NCBI GenBank assembly: GCA_964575425.1
Contig: CAZNRD010000010.1
Location: 1-64,000, forward strand
Direction: 5' to 3'
DNA from: DATEAV01 sp964575425
GTDB lineage: Bacteria > Chloroflexota > Anaerolineae > Anaerolineales > E44-bin32
DNA: 64,000 bases
The notes beneath the pieces are model-generated. The model saw nothing but the letters and a program-made list of their open reading frames with translations. It searched no databases and was not told the origin of the DNA. Both the position numbers and the translations under genes were made by a program. Positions 8,425-17,500 of this stretch are shown here, piece by piece. Within the stretch, counting starts at the first letter, position 1, and each line of letters begins with the position of its first letter.

Positions 8425-10134
8425 ATGACCTGCGACATCGAGCTGCGGCGCGTATCCTTTCAATACGAAGACGCCCATACTCCCGCGCTCCAGGACATCA
8501 GCCTCGCCATCGATCCCGGTCAGGTTGTGCTGATCACCGGACCTTCAGGATCGGGCAAGACGACCTTGTGCAGCACAGCCAATGGGCTTGTGCCGCACTA
8601 CCATCAGGGCCAGCTCAGCGGCGAGGTGCTGGTGCGGGGGGTAGACACAAGGCAGTCTCGCATCGGAGGACTCTCCGCCCTCGTCGGCCTGGTCTTCCAG
8701 GACCCTGAGAGCCAGCTGGTCACCGCCAGCGTGGCCGACGAGGTGGCCTTTGGTCCGGAAAACCTGGGCGTGCCCCGCCAGGAGATTTACCGACGGGTGG
8801 GGGAGGCGCTGCAGGCCACCCGGTTGAGCGGTTACGAGGATCGTGATCCGCACAGTCTTTCCGGCGGAGAACAGCAGGCCTGTGTCATCGCCGCCATCTA
8901 TGCCATGCATCCCGAGATCTACGTCATGGATGAACCCCTGGCCAACCTCGACCCCGCGGGGCGGGCCCAGGTGTTCAGACTCGTGGTCGAAGTGGCCAAA
9001 CGGCGGGGCAAGACGCTGGTGCTTGCCGAGCACGCTCTGGAAGAGGTCTTGCCACTAGTGGACCGCGTGGTCGTGCTCGACGGCGGCCGCGTCGTGCGCG
9101 ACGGTTCGGTGGAGCAGGTGCTGGCTGCTGGGGACCTGCCGCGCGTCTTCACTCGTCCGGCCATTGCGCGGCTGGGAGAACGATTGGGCATCAATCCACT
9201 GCCTCTCTCTCCGGAAGCGCTGTACGATGGTCTTGTTGCACGCTGCCCTCTCCCCCGACGCAGCCCTGCAAGCCCGAGCCCGGCGTCTCCGCCAACAGGG
9301 CCAACCGTTGTCGAGATGGAGGACGTGGCGTTCACCTACAATGGGCGCGAGGCTGCCCTGAAGGGAGTGAGCCTGACCGTGCGGGAGGGGGAAATGGTGG
9401 CCCTTCTGGGCCGCAACGGCTCGGGCAAGACCACCTTGGCACGCCACCTGATCGGCCTGCTCCAACCGGAGCGCGGCAGTGTGCGAGTGCTGGATCAGGA
9501 CGTCGGCCAGACGCCAACGCATGCGCTTGCCCGCCAGGTGGGATTCTGCTTCCAGAACCCCAACCATCAGTTGATTTCCTTCAAAGTGCGCGACGAGATC
9601 GCCTTCGGGCTGCAGGCGCACGAGGTCGACCCGGCTGAAATTGAGCCGCGCGTGCGGGAGGCGCTGGAGTTCGTCGGCATGCCGGAACACCTCGAGGCTG
9701 AGATCTTCAGCCTGGGCAAAGGTCAGAAGCAAAGACTGGCGCTGGCCTCCGTGCTGGCCTTGCGGCCACGCCTGCTGATCATCGACGAACCCACAACCGG
9801 CCAGGACCCCTACATGGCCGAGGAGATTTTCGAGATCCTGAAGCGGCTCAACCAGACGGGGACAACGGTGCTCGTGATCACCCACAAGATCGATCTGGCG
9901 GCCACATACGCCGATCGGGCGGTGGTGTTGGCCGAAGGACGAATTGCCTACGACGGGCCTTTTGCGCCGCTCCTGTCGGATGCGGACTTCATGCGCGCCC
10001 ACTCGCTCGAGCCACCCCATACCACGCGGCTGGCCAAGCTGCTGAGCCCACACGGCGTCCAGCCATGGCTCTCCAGCTATGAAGAGCTGGCCCAGGCGCT
10101 GGCTGACCTGACGGGATTGCGGCATGGCGATTGA
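8425..10134 (+). CDS. ECF transporter ATPase, two fused ABC domains (EcfA-EcfA')
   Basis: Energy-coupling-factor ATPase with two tandem ABC domains in one chain (569 residues) joined by a Pro/Ser linker around residues 272-290. Domain 1 has Walker A GPSGSGKTT (near 38), the signature LSGGEQQ (near 144) and Walker B VMDEP. Domain 2 has Walker A GRNGSGKTT (near 328), a divergent signature SLGKGQKQR in place of LSGGQ, and Walker B IIDEPTTGQD. Fused A-A' subunits power dedicated or shared ECF importers for vitamins or metals. The start is the ATG at 8425. Its stop overlaps the EcfT gene by 11 bp. Confidence 0.92.
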   Translation: MTCDIELRRVSFQYEDAHTPALQDISLAIDPGQVVLITGPSGSGKTTLCSTANGLVPHYHQGQLSGEVLVRGVDTRQSRIGGLSALVGLVFQDPESQLVTASVADEVAFGPENLGVPRQEIYRRVGEALQATRLSGYEDRDPHSLSGGEQQACVIAAIYAMHPEIYVMDEPLANLDPAGRAQVFRLVVEVAKRRGKTLVLAEHALEEVLPLVDRVVVLDGGRVVRDGSVEQVLAAGDLPRVFTRPAIARLGERLGINPLPLSPEALYDGLVARCPLPRRSPASPSPASPPTGPTVVEMEDVAFTYNGREAALKGVSLTVREGEMVALLGRNGSGKTTLARHLIGLLQPERGSVRVLDQDVGQTPTHALARQVGFCFQNPNHQLISFKVRDEIAFGLQAHEVDPAEIEPRVREALEFVGMPEHLEAEIFSLGKGQKQRLALASVLALRPRLLIIDEPTTGQDPYMAEEIFEILKRLNQTGTTVLVITHKIDLAATYADRAVVLAEGRIAYDGPFAPLLSDADFMRAHSLEPPHTTRLAKLLSPHGVQPWLSSYEELAQALADLTGLRHGD

Positions 10135-11149
10135 ATACCAGAAGGGCAGCTCGACACTTCATCGCCTGGACGCCCGCACAAAACTGTTGCTCTTTGTCGT
10201 GCTCACCATCCTGGCGATCGTCATCGTCGACCCGGTGCTCATCGCCGGGCTGTTTGCCGGGCTGTACTGGTTTGGGGCAAAGGCCGTTGACCGGAAAACA
10301 CTCAATCATCACCTCCGCCCTCTGGTTGTCATCTTTCTCACCTTTGCCGCTTTCCAGATATTCTTCTTCACCCCGGAGGACGCGTTCTTGCTGTTCTACT
10401 TGGTCCCGGGCAAGCAGTGGGTGCCGGTGACCGTTCAGGGCCTGGTCCGTGGAGCGGCTGTGTTCTTTCGGTTCTTTATTGTGGTTCTGTCTGTGCACCT
10501 GATGCTGTACACCACGCCCCCCGTCGACCTGGTGCTGGCTCTGACACGGCGGGAGCGGTCGCGCCGCCTGCTGCCCTCGCTCGGGACGGCGGTCGTGCTC
10601 GGCGGAGTCGCGTTTGCCGCCGCCCAGCTGGTCATGTCGGAGCGGATCGCGCATCTGCCGCTGGCGCCTGCGGCCCGGACCGTGGCGGTGGCCGCCGCAG
10701 CGCTGGCCGCGGGCTTCCTCTTGCAGCGCGTGACGACCCACGGGTTGCCCCCGGAGATGGGCCTGGCCCTCAGCATTGGGTTCGCCACGGTGGGGTTTCT
10801 CTCGCAGCAGGCGCAGAAGATCACCGACGCCCAGAAGGCACGCGGCTACGACATCCAGCCGCGCAACCTGGTCCGCCGCGTGAAAGTGCTCATCGCGCTG
10901 CTGCTGCCGATCTTCCTCGCCACCCTGGAACGCTCCCAGGACATTGCCGTCGCTATCCTGGCGCGAGCCTTCGACTACAATATCAGCCAGCGCGCCTACC
11001 GGCGCGAGCTTCGCTTTCAAACGCGTGACTATCTCACCATGGGGTTGTTGGCTTGCCTGCTGCTGAGCAGCCTGGCTCTGGGGCGCCTTGGCATCGCAAA
11101 GCCAACCGAGGCCTGGATCCTGAGCTGGCTCGGGCAGGGGGCCGGCTAA
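10124..11149 (+). CDS. ecfT: ECF transporter transmembrane (T) component
   Basis: EcfT/CbiQ-family membrane subunit that links the ATPases to the S component. It opens with the typical LDARTKLLLFVVLTILAIV and has about six to eight membrane segments. Near the end it carries two Ala-Arg coupling signatures, KARGYDI and LARAFDY, separated by a basic cytosolic stretch and a helix, as expected for contact with the ATPases. At 341 residues it is longer than many EcfT proteins (about 260). The start overlaps the ATPase gene by 11 bp. The amidase gene follows after 30 bp. Confidence 0.9.
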   Translation: MAIEYQKGSSTLHRLDARTKLLLFVVLTILAIVIVDPVLIAGLFAGLYWFGAKAVDRKTLNHHLRPLVVIFLTFAAFQIFFFTPEDAFLLFYLVPGKQWVPVTVQGLVRGAAVFFRFFIVVLSVHLMLYTTPPVDLVLALTRRERSRRLLPSLGTAVVLGGVAFAAAQLVMSERIAHLPLAPAARTVAVAAAALAAGFLLQRVTTHGLPPEMGLALSIGFATVGFLSQQAQKITDAQKARGYDIQPRNLVRRVKVLIALLLPIFLATLERSQDIAVAILARAFDYNISQRAYRRELRFQTRDYLTMGLLACLLLSSLALGRLGIAKPTEAWILSWLGQGAG

Positions 11150-11179
11150 GACCCTTGTGGTCTTGAAAGGAGCGGGAAC

Positions 11180-12106
11180 ATGGCCGAGCACTACCTCGAC
11201 GACAGCGTCACCCAGCCTTTCTGGGACAATGCGGCGGAGCCGCGCCTCGAGATCGCCTCGGGCGATACCGTGGAGATGGAGGTACCCGAACCCTGCGGTC
11301 AGGTCACCCCGGAGTGGACCGAGCACGACCTGGCCAACATCAGCTTCGACCCGATCCATGCCCTCATTGGACCAGTGTTCGTCAAAGGTGCCGAGCCGGG
11401 CGACGTGCTCGAAATCAAGATCCTCAAGATGGAGCATCACGGCTGGGGCTGGAGCGGCCACCTCAAAGGATTCGGGCTGTTGGCGGAGGACTTTGATTTC
11501 GCCTACATCCACCACTGGAAGCTGGAAGGCGACACCTGCCACTTCGGCGTTGGCGATATCCGGCTTCCCTTCGAACCCCTTCTCGGCACGATCGGCGTTG
11601 CCCCCCGGGAGCCGGGCAGGATCAACACCATCCCGCCGCGAGCCAACGCCGGCAACATCGATATCCGTCACCTGGGGCCGGGCAGCACGATCTGGGTTCC
11701 GGTGTTCGTGCCCGGGGCTCTCTTCTCGTGCGGCGATGCCCACGCGGCCCAGGGCGACGGAGAGGTGTGCGGCACCGGCGTGGAGGCACCGATGCGGGTG
11801 ATGCTCAGCCTGACGACGCGCAAAGACCTGTCAGTACGAGAGATCCAGTTCCAGGCGCGCAGCCCCCTCTCCCGGGCCGACAGCCGGGGCTACCACGCCA
11901 CCACCGCCCATGGCCCGGACCTGATGCAGAACGCCAAGAATGCCGTGCGCCACATGATCGAGTGGCTGGCAGGACGCTACGGCCTGACCCGAAGCCAGGC
12001 CTACGTGCTGTGCAGCACAGCCGGAGACCTGAGGATCAGCCAGATCGTCGACGCGCCGAACTGGATCGTCTCGTTCTACATGCCTTTGGGGATCTTCCCG
12101 TCCTAG
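11180..12106 (+). CDS. Acetamidase/formamidase family protein
   Basis: FmdA/AmdA-family amidohydrolase of 308 residues; characterised members release ammonia from formamide or acetamide. Recognisable family stretches include FDPIHALIGPVFVKGAEPGDVLEI near residue 56, the GNIDIRHLGPGS region, and the FSCGDAHAAQGDGEVCGTGVE block, whose Asp, His and Cys residues belong to the active-site region. The protein ends near the RISQIVDAPNWIVS block. The ATG at 11180 follows AAAGGAGCGG. It sits 30 bp after ecfT with a terminator after it, so it is probably the last gene of the ECF operon. Its substrate may be the compound the transporter imports; that is inference. Confidence 0.9.
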   Translation: MAEHYLDDSVTQPFWDNAAEPRLEIASGDTVEMEVPEPCGQVTPEWTEHDLANISFDPIHALIGPVFVKGAEPGDVLEIKILKMEHHGWGWSGHLKGFGLLAEDFDFAYIHHWKLEGDTCHFGVGDIRLPFEPLLGTIGVAPREPGRINTIPPRANAGNIDIRHLGPGSTIWVPVFVPGALFSCGDAHAAQGDGEVCGTGVEAPMRVMLSLTTRKDLSVREIQFQARSPLSRADSRGYHATTAHGPDLMQNAKNAVRHMIEWLAGRYGLTRSQAYVLCSTAGDLRISQIVDAPNWIVSFYMPLGIFPS

Positions 12107-12128
12107 GCTGCCCGACCCGGAAAGGAAC

Positions 12129-12160
12129 AGCCATCGGCCGCCACTCGGTGGCCGATGGCT
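12129..12160 (+). terminator. Terminator after the ECF-amidase operon
   Basis: A 14-bp stem (AGCCATCGGC... with one G-T pair) and an ACTC loop lie 22 bp after the amidase stop and between convergent genes. Only a weak T-containing tail (TTCT) follows, so efficiency is uncertain. Confidence 0.65.
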
Positions 12161-12288
12161 TCTGAACGAGTGAACCAGGGTGGGCAAGGCCCTGGTATCG
12201 CCAGGGCTGAGTCCGCTGAGGCAGATGCTCCATCACGCCCAGGCATCGCAGGCCATACCCTGGGACAAAGGCGCTTCACGCGCGAGGC

Positions 12289-12837
12289 CTAACGCGTCAG
12301 AAGCCGCCAACCCGCTGGCAAGACCAGCGCGGCCAGCCCGATCTTGATCAGGTCCCCAACGACAAATGGTGCCAGACCGAGTGGGACAACCTGACCCCAT
12401 CCGACGTACAGCGAGAGCCAGGGGAGCCCGCAGAGGTAGATGACGCTATTCCCCATGAGCATTACCAGGGCAGCGGTCGTCAGGCGCCGATCCCACCCTC
12501 GCTCGGCCAGGCTGCCCACTACCCAGGCGGCCCCGATGAAGCCAATGAGATAGCCTCCAGTAGGCCCCAGCAGGCGCCCGACGCCGCCGACGCCGCCTGC
12601 AAACACGGGCAAGCCGGCGAGGCCAAGCAGGAGGTAGCCTGCCACCGTGATCGCGCCGCGCCGGGCTCCAAGCAGGGCACCGGTGAGCAGGACGGCGAAG
12701 GTCTGCCCGGTGATCGGCACGGGCTGGAGAGGTATTTGGACTCTGGCCCCTGCGCTGATCAGGAGGATGCCGGCCACAGCGAAAACCAGTTCCCGGGATA
12801 CAGTTGGCTTGCTCCAGAGTCTCTCCACTATCAACAC
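12289..12837 (-). CDS. bioY: BioY family biotin transporter S component
   Basis: Biotin-specific ECF S component of 182 residues with about six membrane segments. The BioY hallmarks are clear: QPVPITGQTFAVLLTGALLG near residue 37, followed by GYLLLGLAGLPVFAGG and GPTGGYLIGFI. BioY imports biotin alone or with an EcfA-A'-T module. The GTG at 12837 is chosen because CGGAGG lies 7 bases upstream of it. The gene stands alone and converges on the ECF operon, whose energising module could serve it. A perfect 14-bp palindrome lies about 95 bp upstream. Confidence 0.93.
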   Translation of the reverse strand: MLIVERLWSKPTVSRELVFAVAGILLISAGARVQIPLQPVPITGQTFAVLLTGALLGARRGAITVAGYLLLGLAGLPVFAGGVGGVGRLLGPTGGYLIGFIGAAWVVGSLAERGWDRRLTTAALVMLMGNSVIYLCGLPWLSLYVGWGQVVPLGLAPFVVGDLIKIGLAALVLPAGWRLLTR

Positions 12838-12931
12838 AAGACAGCCTCCGCGATAGACTCTCGGCCCGGCGGCTTGAGGTTCACAGCCCGCCGGGGTGCT
12901 GAAGCAAAGGGAATTGTACCTGTTCGGCTCC

Positions 12932-12945
12932 TGGCTGGCCAGCCA
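12932..12945. promoter_or_regulatory. Perfect 14-bp palindrome upstream of bioY
   Basis: TGGCTGGCCAGCCA is its own reverse complement and lies in the otherwise empty 12838-13055 gap, upstream of a weak TACAAT (-10-like, minus strand, 12913-12918). It could be an operator for a biotin regulator or chance in GC-rich DNA. It does not resemble the canonical BirA box. Confidence 0.3.
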
Positions 12946-13055
12946 AGTCGTGCCGTGATGGCCACTTGGCGCATGAACGAGTCCCAGTCAGTCGGCAAGA
13001 CGCTCACGCTTGCGCCGGCGATAGGGACGCCTGCTGAACTCGAGGCCTGCATACC

Positions 13056-13658
13056 CTAAGGGACTGTGAGTTCGACAAGCCCCGTATCCAGGGAGTAGAA
13101 GGCGCCGACGATCCTGAGCGCGCGCCCTCCCACGGGTTCGAACATCGCCGCTGACTGTCTCAAGAGATGCACGGTTCTTCGGATGTGGGCCTTCACCGCA
13201 TGGTCGACAAGGGAGTCGCCAAGTGCGCTCTCGTCGGAGCCGAGGACCGGGTTGATGGCATCCACAAGGAAGCGAATCGCGCTGGGAGGGTCTGCGCTTT
13301 CCATCTTGAGGGTCAGGGCTGCTTTGACGGCACCGCAGTCCTGGTGACCCAGAACCACGAGCAAGGGGACGTGCAGCTGGAGCCAGCCAAAGCTCAAGGT
13401 GGCCAGGACTGCCTGGTCGATTGTCTGGGCAGCGCTGCGTACCACGAACAGGCCACCCAGGCCGCAGTCGAAGATCAGCTCTGGAGGTACACGCGAATCG
13501 GCGCAGCCGAGGATCATGGCGAAGGGTTCCTGTCCCTTCAGCAGGCTTGTGCGCCGGCCAGGGTCTGAGTGAGGGTGAAGGCTTTTCCCCGCAGCGAACC
13601 GGCGGTTTCCTTCCAGCAATCGATTCAAGGGATCATCCAATGCAGCGCTGCCTGTCAT
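13056..13658 (-). CDS. Beta-class carbonic anhydrase
   Basis: Zinc enzyme that interconverts CO2 and bicarbonate. The beta-class ligand set is intact: CADSRVPPE gives C52 and D54, and GHQDCGAV gives H105 and C108. The length of 200 residues is typical of bacterial beta enzymes. The ATG at 13658 is preferred over an upstream start at 13721 because GGGAGAGCCG precedes it and it gives a usual N-terminus. It stands alone between bioY and the nucleosidase gene on the same strand. Supply of bicarbonate to biotin-dependent carboxylases would fit the neighbouring bioY, but no operon links them. Confidence 0.93.
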   Translation of the reverse strand: MTGSAALDDPLNRLLEGNRRFAAGKSLHPHSDPGRRTSLLKGQEPFAMILGCADSRVPPELIFDCGLGGLFVVRSAAQTIDQAVLATLSFGWLQLHVPLLVVLGHQDCGAVKAALTLKMESADPPSAIRFLVDAINPVLGSDESALGDSLVDHAVKAHIRRTVHLLRQSAAMFEPVGGRALRIVGAFYSLDTGLVELTVP

Positions 13659-13784
13659 CGGCTCTCCCGTCGCGGAGGGAGCTCGAGGGTGTAAGGCCCG
13701 CGGCCAGACCTGTAAGTGCACCGTGGTGTGGGGCGAGTAGCAGTGTTGTCTGACGCGAAAGTCGACATGGTGTGTATCGGGGGA

Positions 13785-14531
13785 TCAGTTTGGCCCGGCC
13801 GGCCTTTGGCTCCGGAATGTCAGGACGGCGCGAGCGGCGGCCGCGGCTGCCCTGTTGGCGGCAAGACGCGCCTCGCCTGCGAGGCGCGCCAGTTGAGGCA
13901 GGCACCGCGGGTTGCTCAGGATGAAGCGCACCACGGCTGGGAAGTTCGGGCTGCCGTCGGGGCCTGCCAGGTCGAAGATTCCTGGGTCGATCGAGGGATC
14001 GGCGGCGCGATCGCTGATCGCGCGAAACACGGACCAGGGGCATGCCCGCTTCTCGCACACCGCGGCGATCGCCGCCGTCTCCATGTCGACGGCGATCACT
14101 CCTTGCCGCTCGAGTTCCGCCACCCGAGCCGGATCGACCAACAACTCGTCCGTGGTGACGAGGATGCCGCGGGCCCCGATTTTCCCGAAGGGAGCGGGAC
14201 GGTATTCCGTCCCGCTGGCGAGGTCAATGACGCGCGCCGGGACGACGAGGTCCCCGATGCTCACACTCTGCCCAATGCCGCCTGCAATGCCCACCACCAG
14301 GAGATGGTCAGGGCGGATGGTGTCGAGGATGCGCGCTGTCGTCCTGGCGGCGGCGCGGGTGCCGATGCCCGTCATGGTGGCAACCACCTCGAACCGGCCG
14401 AGGCGTCCCCAGAGAAGTGCTGGATCGCCAGGCGGCGCCCGCTTCAGGCGCAGGGAGCGCACGAGGGGAAGCAGCTCCGAGCGCATCGGGGCAAGGAGAG
14501 CGATGCGCCTTGAGGGTGGTTGATTGTTCAT
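13785..14531 (-). CDS. Phosphorylase/nucleosidase family protein (MTA/SAH nucleosidase-like)
   Basis: PNP/UDP-phosphorylase superfamily protein of 248 residues that splits a nucleoside glycosidic bond. The N-terminal strand IALLAPMRSEL has the Glu expected in MTA/SAH nucleosidases. MTGIGTRAAARTT and VVGIAGGI form the phosphate/ribose region, and VDMETAAIAAVCE carries the ribose-binding Glu. AISDRAAD matches the catalytic SDxAD region closely. It may be MTA/SAH nucleosidase or a relative such as futalosine or hopanoid-linked nucleosidases. Its ATG overlaps the stop of the large surface-protein gene (ATGA), so it is translationally coupled to it, an odd pairing. Confidence 0.82.
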   Translation of the reverse strand: MNNQPPSRRIALLAPMRSELLPLVRSLRLKRAPPGDPALLWGRLGRFEVVATMTGIGTRAAARTTARILDTIRPDHLLVVGIAGGIGQSVSIGDLVVPARVIDLASGTEYRPAPFGKIGARGILVTTDELLVDPARVAELERQGVIAVDMETAAIAAVCEKRACPWSVFRAISDRAADPSIDPGIFDLAGPDGSPNFPAVVRFILSNPRCLPQLARLAGEARLAANRAAAAAARAVLTFRSQRPAGPN

Positions 14532-17500
14532 CGTTCGACGCTAATGCGCACCGCCCGCACTGCCAGGCGCCAACGGTAGGCGTCTCGACCCGGGTCATAC
14601 CCCTGACAGGTGATCAGAGTCAGCCAGTCGAGGTCCTCATGCCGGAGCGGTGAGAGATCGTGAGGGCGGACCGAGGTCACCTGGCGCACTTCGTAGACGT
14701 ATCGCAGGCCGCCGACATCCAGGTAGATGCGGTCGCCCCAGATGAGATCCTTGAGGTTGACGAATGGCCCGGGGGTGCCGTCGGAAAGGTAGACATGTGC
14801 AGTCAACGCCGTGTTGCCGGAGAGGGTGGGGAATGCAGTTCCTTCGAGATAGCCGGCCTGGTTCCAGAGCCAGGCGACATCCCACCCCGCCTCGTTGGCC
14901 GGGATTCCGACCACAGGCGCCAGCACGCCCAGCCGGGGGATGCGCAGCCAGATCTGGCCGATGTTTGTGTAAGGGGCTGCCTGCGGCGCGGGCGGCAGCC
15001 GGGTGATGCGTCCGGGCGCGAAGCCGGTGGGCGGGAGCGGAAGCACTGTGATAGTCGCCGTCGCGCTGACCTGGTAGATATTCACCTCGCTCCCCGGATC
15101 GTAGAACCGCTCGGTCGACAGGGCGTTGAACGGTGAAAGGGAGAACGGGTCCTGGACGTTGTCGTCCGGCAGGCTGGTCCACTCCAGGGAGGCGCGGTTG
15201 ATGACCTGCTGGCCTGGGGCGAGAGCGCCCAGCACAGCCTGGAAGCGGATCTCGCTTCGGGCGCCGAGCGGGAAGGTGTCCCACCGCGCCGTCAGCACGG
15301 TGGGCAGACCATCGTCGAGGGCGGTTGGGGGCAGCCCCACTCCCGTCCAGGCCAGCGAACCGGGCACGTAGGTCAAGCCCGGGGGAACTAGGTCTCTGAG
15401 GACAAGATCGAAGGCATCGCTGTCGCTGGCAGCCTCATGGGCAAGAGAGAGTGTGAAGAGAATGCTCGACCCGGGCAAAGCAACGGTGGGGGAGGCCGCC
15501 TTGACGAGTGTCAGGCTAGGCTCAACGGCTGTGACCGCTGGTCCGCTGCCCGAAAGGGCTCCGCCTTCCCACTCCCAAAGGACGGCGTTGGACAGGCTCA
15601 CGCCGCGCACTACGGGAAGCGCGTCCAGGACCACGGCGCGGTAGTCGATCTCGATGGTGCCGCTCGTGCCGCCAGCGTTGGTCACATCCCCCAGGCTAAA
15701 GACCACCTGTCGGCCCTGGTCGATGGGGTCCGGACTTCCGGGAGGCACTGCCGACACGGTGGGGTTGGTCGGGGCGTCGCAGGCAGCGTCGACGCCTCCC
15801 GGCAGGTCGGTCGAGATGCCTGATGAGGCATAGATCGCCACGCATTCGACAAAGCCCAGGCCCTGTTCGAGAGTGTCGGTGAGGGTGGTGTCAGCCATGG
15901 TGCCAGGCGGGACGTTGAGGCGCACCCGGTAGGTCACGATCTCGCCGATGGCGACCGAGGAGCCGCCGGTGTGCGCCTGACTGGTGGCAGCAATCGATTT
16001 CGCGAGATCGCCCGGCTGCAGCACGGGGGTGGTGTCGGTGTCGGTGTTGTTGCCGAGGTCCGGGTCGGGGCCGTTGGCGGCGTCGTCGGTGATGGTGGCG
16101 GTGTTGGTGACGAGGCTGACGCCGGGCGGCAGCGGGTCGGCGACGGTGAGGGCGAAGGTGACGGTACCGCTGGCGCCGCCGCCGTCGAGGCTGGCGATGG
16201 TGAAGGTACAGGCGCTGCCGGGGTTGTTGTCTGGGACGCAGGTCCAGCCTGGTGTGCTGGCTGCGGGGTTGAAGGTGGTGTTGGGCGGGACGAGGTCGGT
16301 GAGGGTGACACCGGTGGCGCCCTGGTTCCCGACATTGCGGTAGGTGAGGGTATAGGAGATGGTTGCACCGGGGATCGCGGTGGCACCGCCGTCAGACTTG
16401 GAGATGGCCAAGTCGGGCGCGGCCACCACTGGCGTGACGGTTGGGTCCCCGGCTGGAGCGGTGTCGGGATCGTCGGTGGGCGTGGCCGGGAAGTTGGAGC
16501 CGGAGACCGTCCCCTGGTTGGAGACTTCGACGACCCCGGCCGGGAGCGGGTTGTTGATGGTGACACGGAAGGTGATTGTGACGCTGCCGCCGCGCGCGGC
16601 GAGCGTGCCGATGCTGACGCCAACGCTGCTGTCGCCCGGGTTGTTGCCGCTGGTAATCGTCCCTTGCGTGGTCGTCACCGACCCGACGAGGAGGGCAGTG
16701 TTCGGATCCGGAGTATCGCTGAAGACGACATCAAGCCCATCTTCCCAACCGTTGTTGGTGATGAGGATGGTGTACTCGAGCGTCTCGCCGGGCTCGGCGA
16801 CTCCGTCGCCGTCATCGATCAGCAGGACATCCCCCTTGGCAACAACGTTCGGCGGTGAACTGACCGTGACATCCTCGTTGGTGCTGGAGGCCGGATCGTA
16901 GGCAGCGCTGGTCGTGCCATCGGGGTCCGTACGGACGGGGTCCGAATAGGTGGCCGCTGCAGGGTTCTGGTAGGTGCCGTCGGGGACGGAGGAGGCGATG
17001 GTGACCGTGAAGGTAATGGCGATGCTGCCGCCGCCAGGGAGGGTGAAGTCGCCCCACACCGGGGTGGTGTCGCCCGGCGTTGGGTCGGCGATCGGCGAGC
17101 GCGAGGCGCCGCCGCCCAGGACAACGGAGGTGGTCGAGGCGTAGGCAAAGCCCGATGGGAGTGCGTCGGAGATGCGCAGGTTGATGGCCGTCCCGCGGCC
17201 GGCGGCGTTGGAGACGGTGATGGTGTACTGCGCGGCGGTTCCGCCGGGCCCGTTGGTCACAGAGGGCGTCGAGGTTGTCTTTGTCGTGGCGACGACGGGC
17301 AGGCAGGGTGCGCCGGCGATGCCGGTCGTCAGCTCGGCGGGAGTGACGTTCGTGCGGACGATGCCAGCCGAGCCAGGCTGGGCGCCGAACGCGCTGCCGG
17401 CGGTTGTCGTCGTGCCGTTGGCGCCTCCGGTGACAACCGTTGTGGTATTGGCCGCCGACGACAGGAAGACCACACCGCCTCCACCTCCGCCGCCTGGGCC

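Noticed and set aside
9989..11743. Long minus-strand frame (584 codons) opposite the EcfA/EcfT genes
   Set aside because: Rich in Gln, His, Arg and Asp without any family similarity, while the plus strand carries well-defined ABC and EcfT motifs. It is an antisense artefact of GC-rich coding DNA.
13131..13145. GGGTTCGAAC resembling a tRNA T-arm
   Set aside because: It lies inside the carbonic anhydrase gene and no acceptor, D or anticodon arms can be drawn around it.
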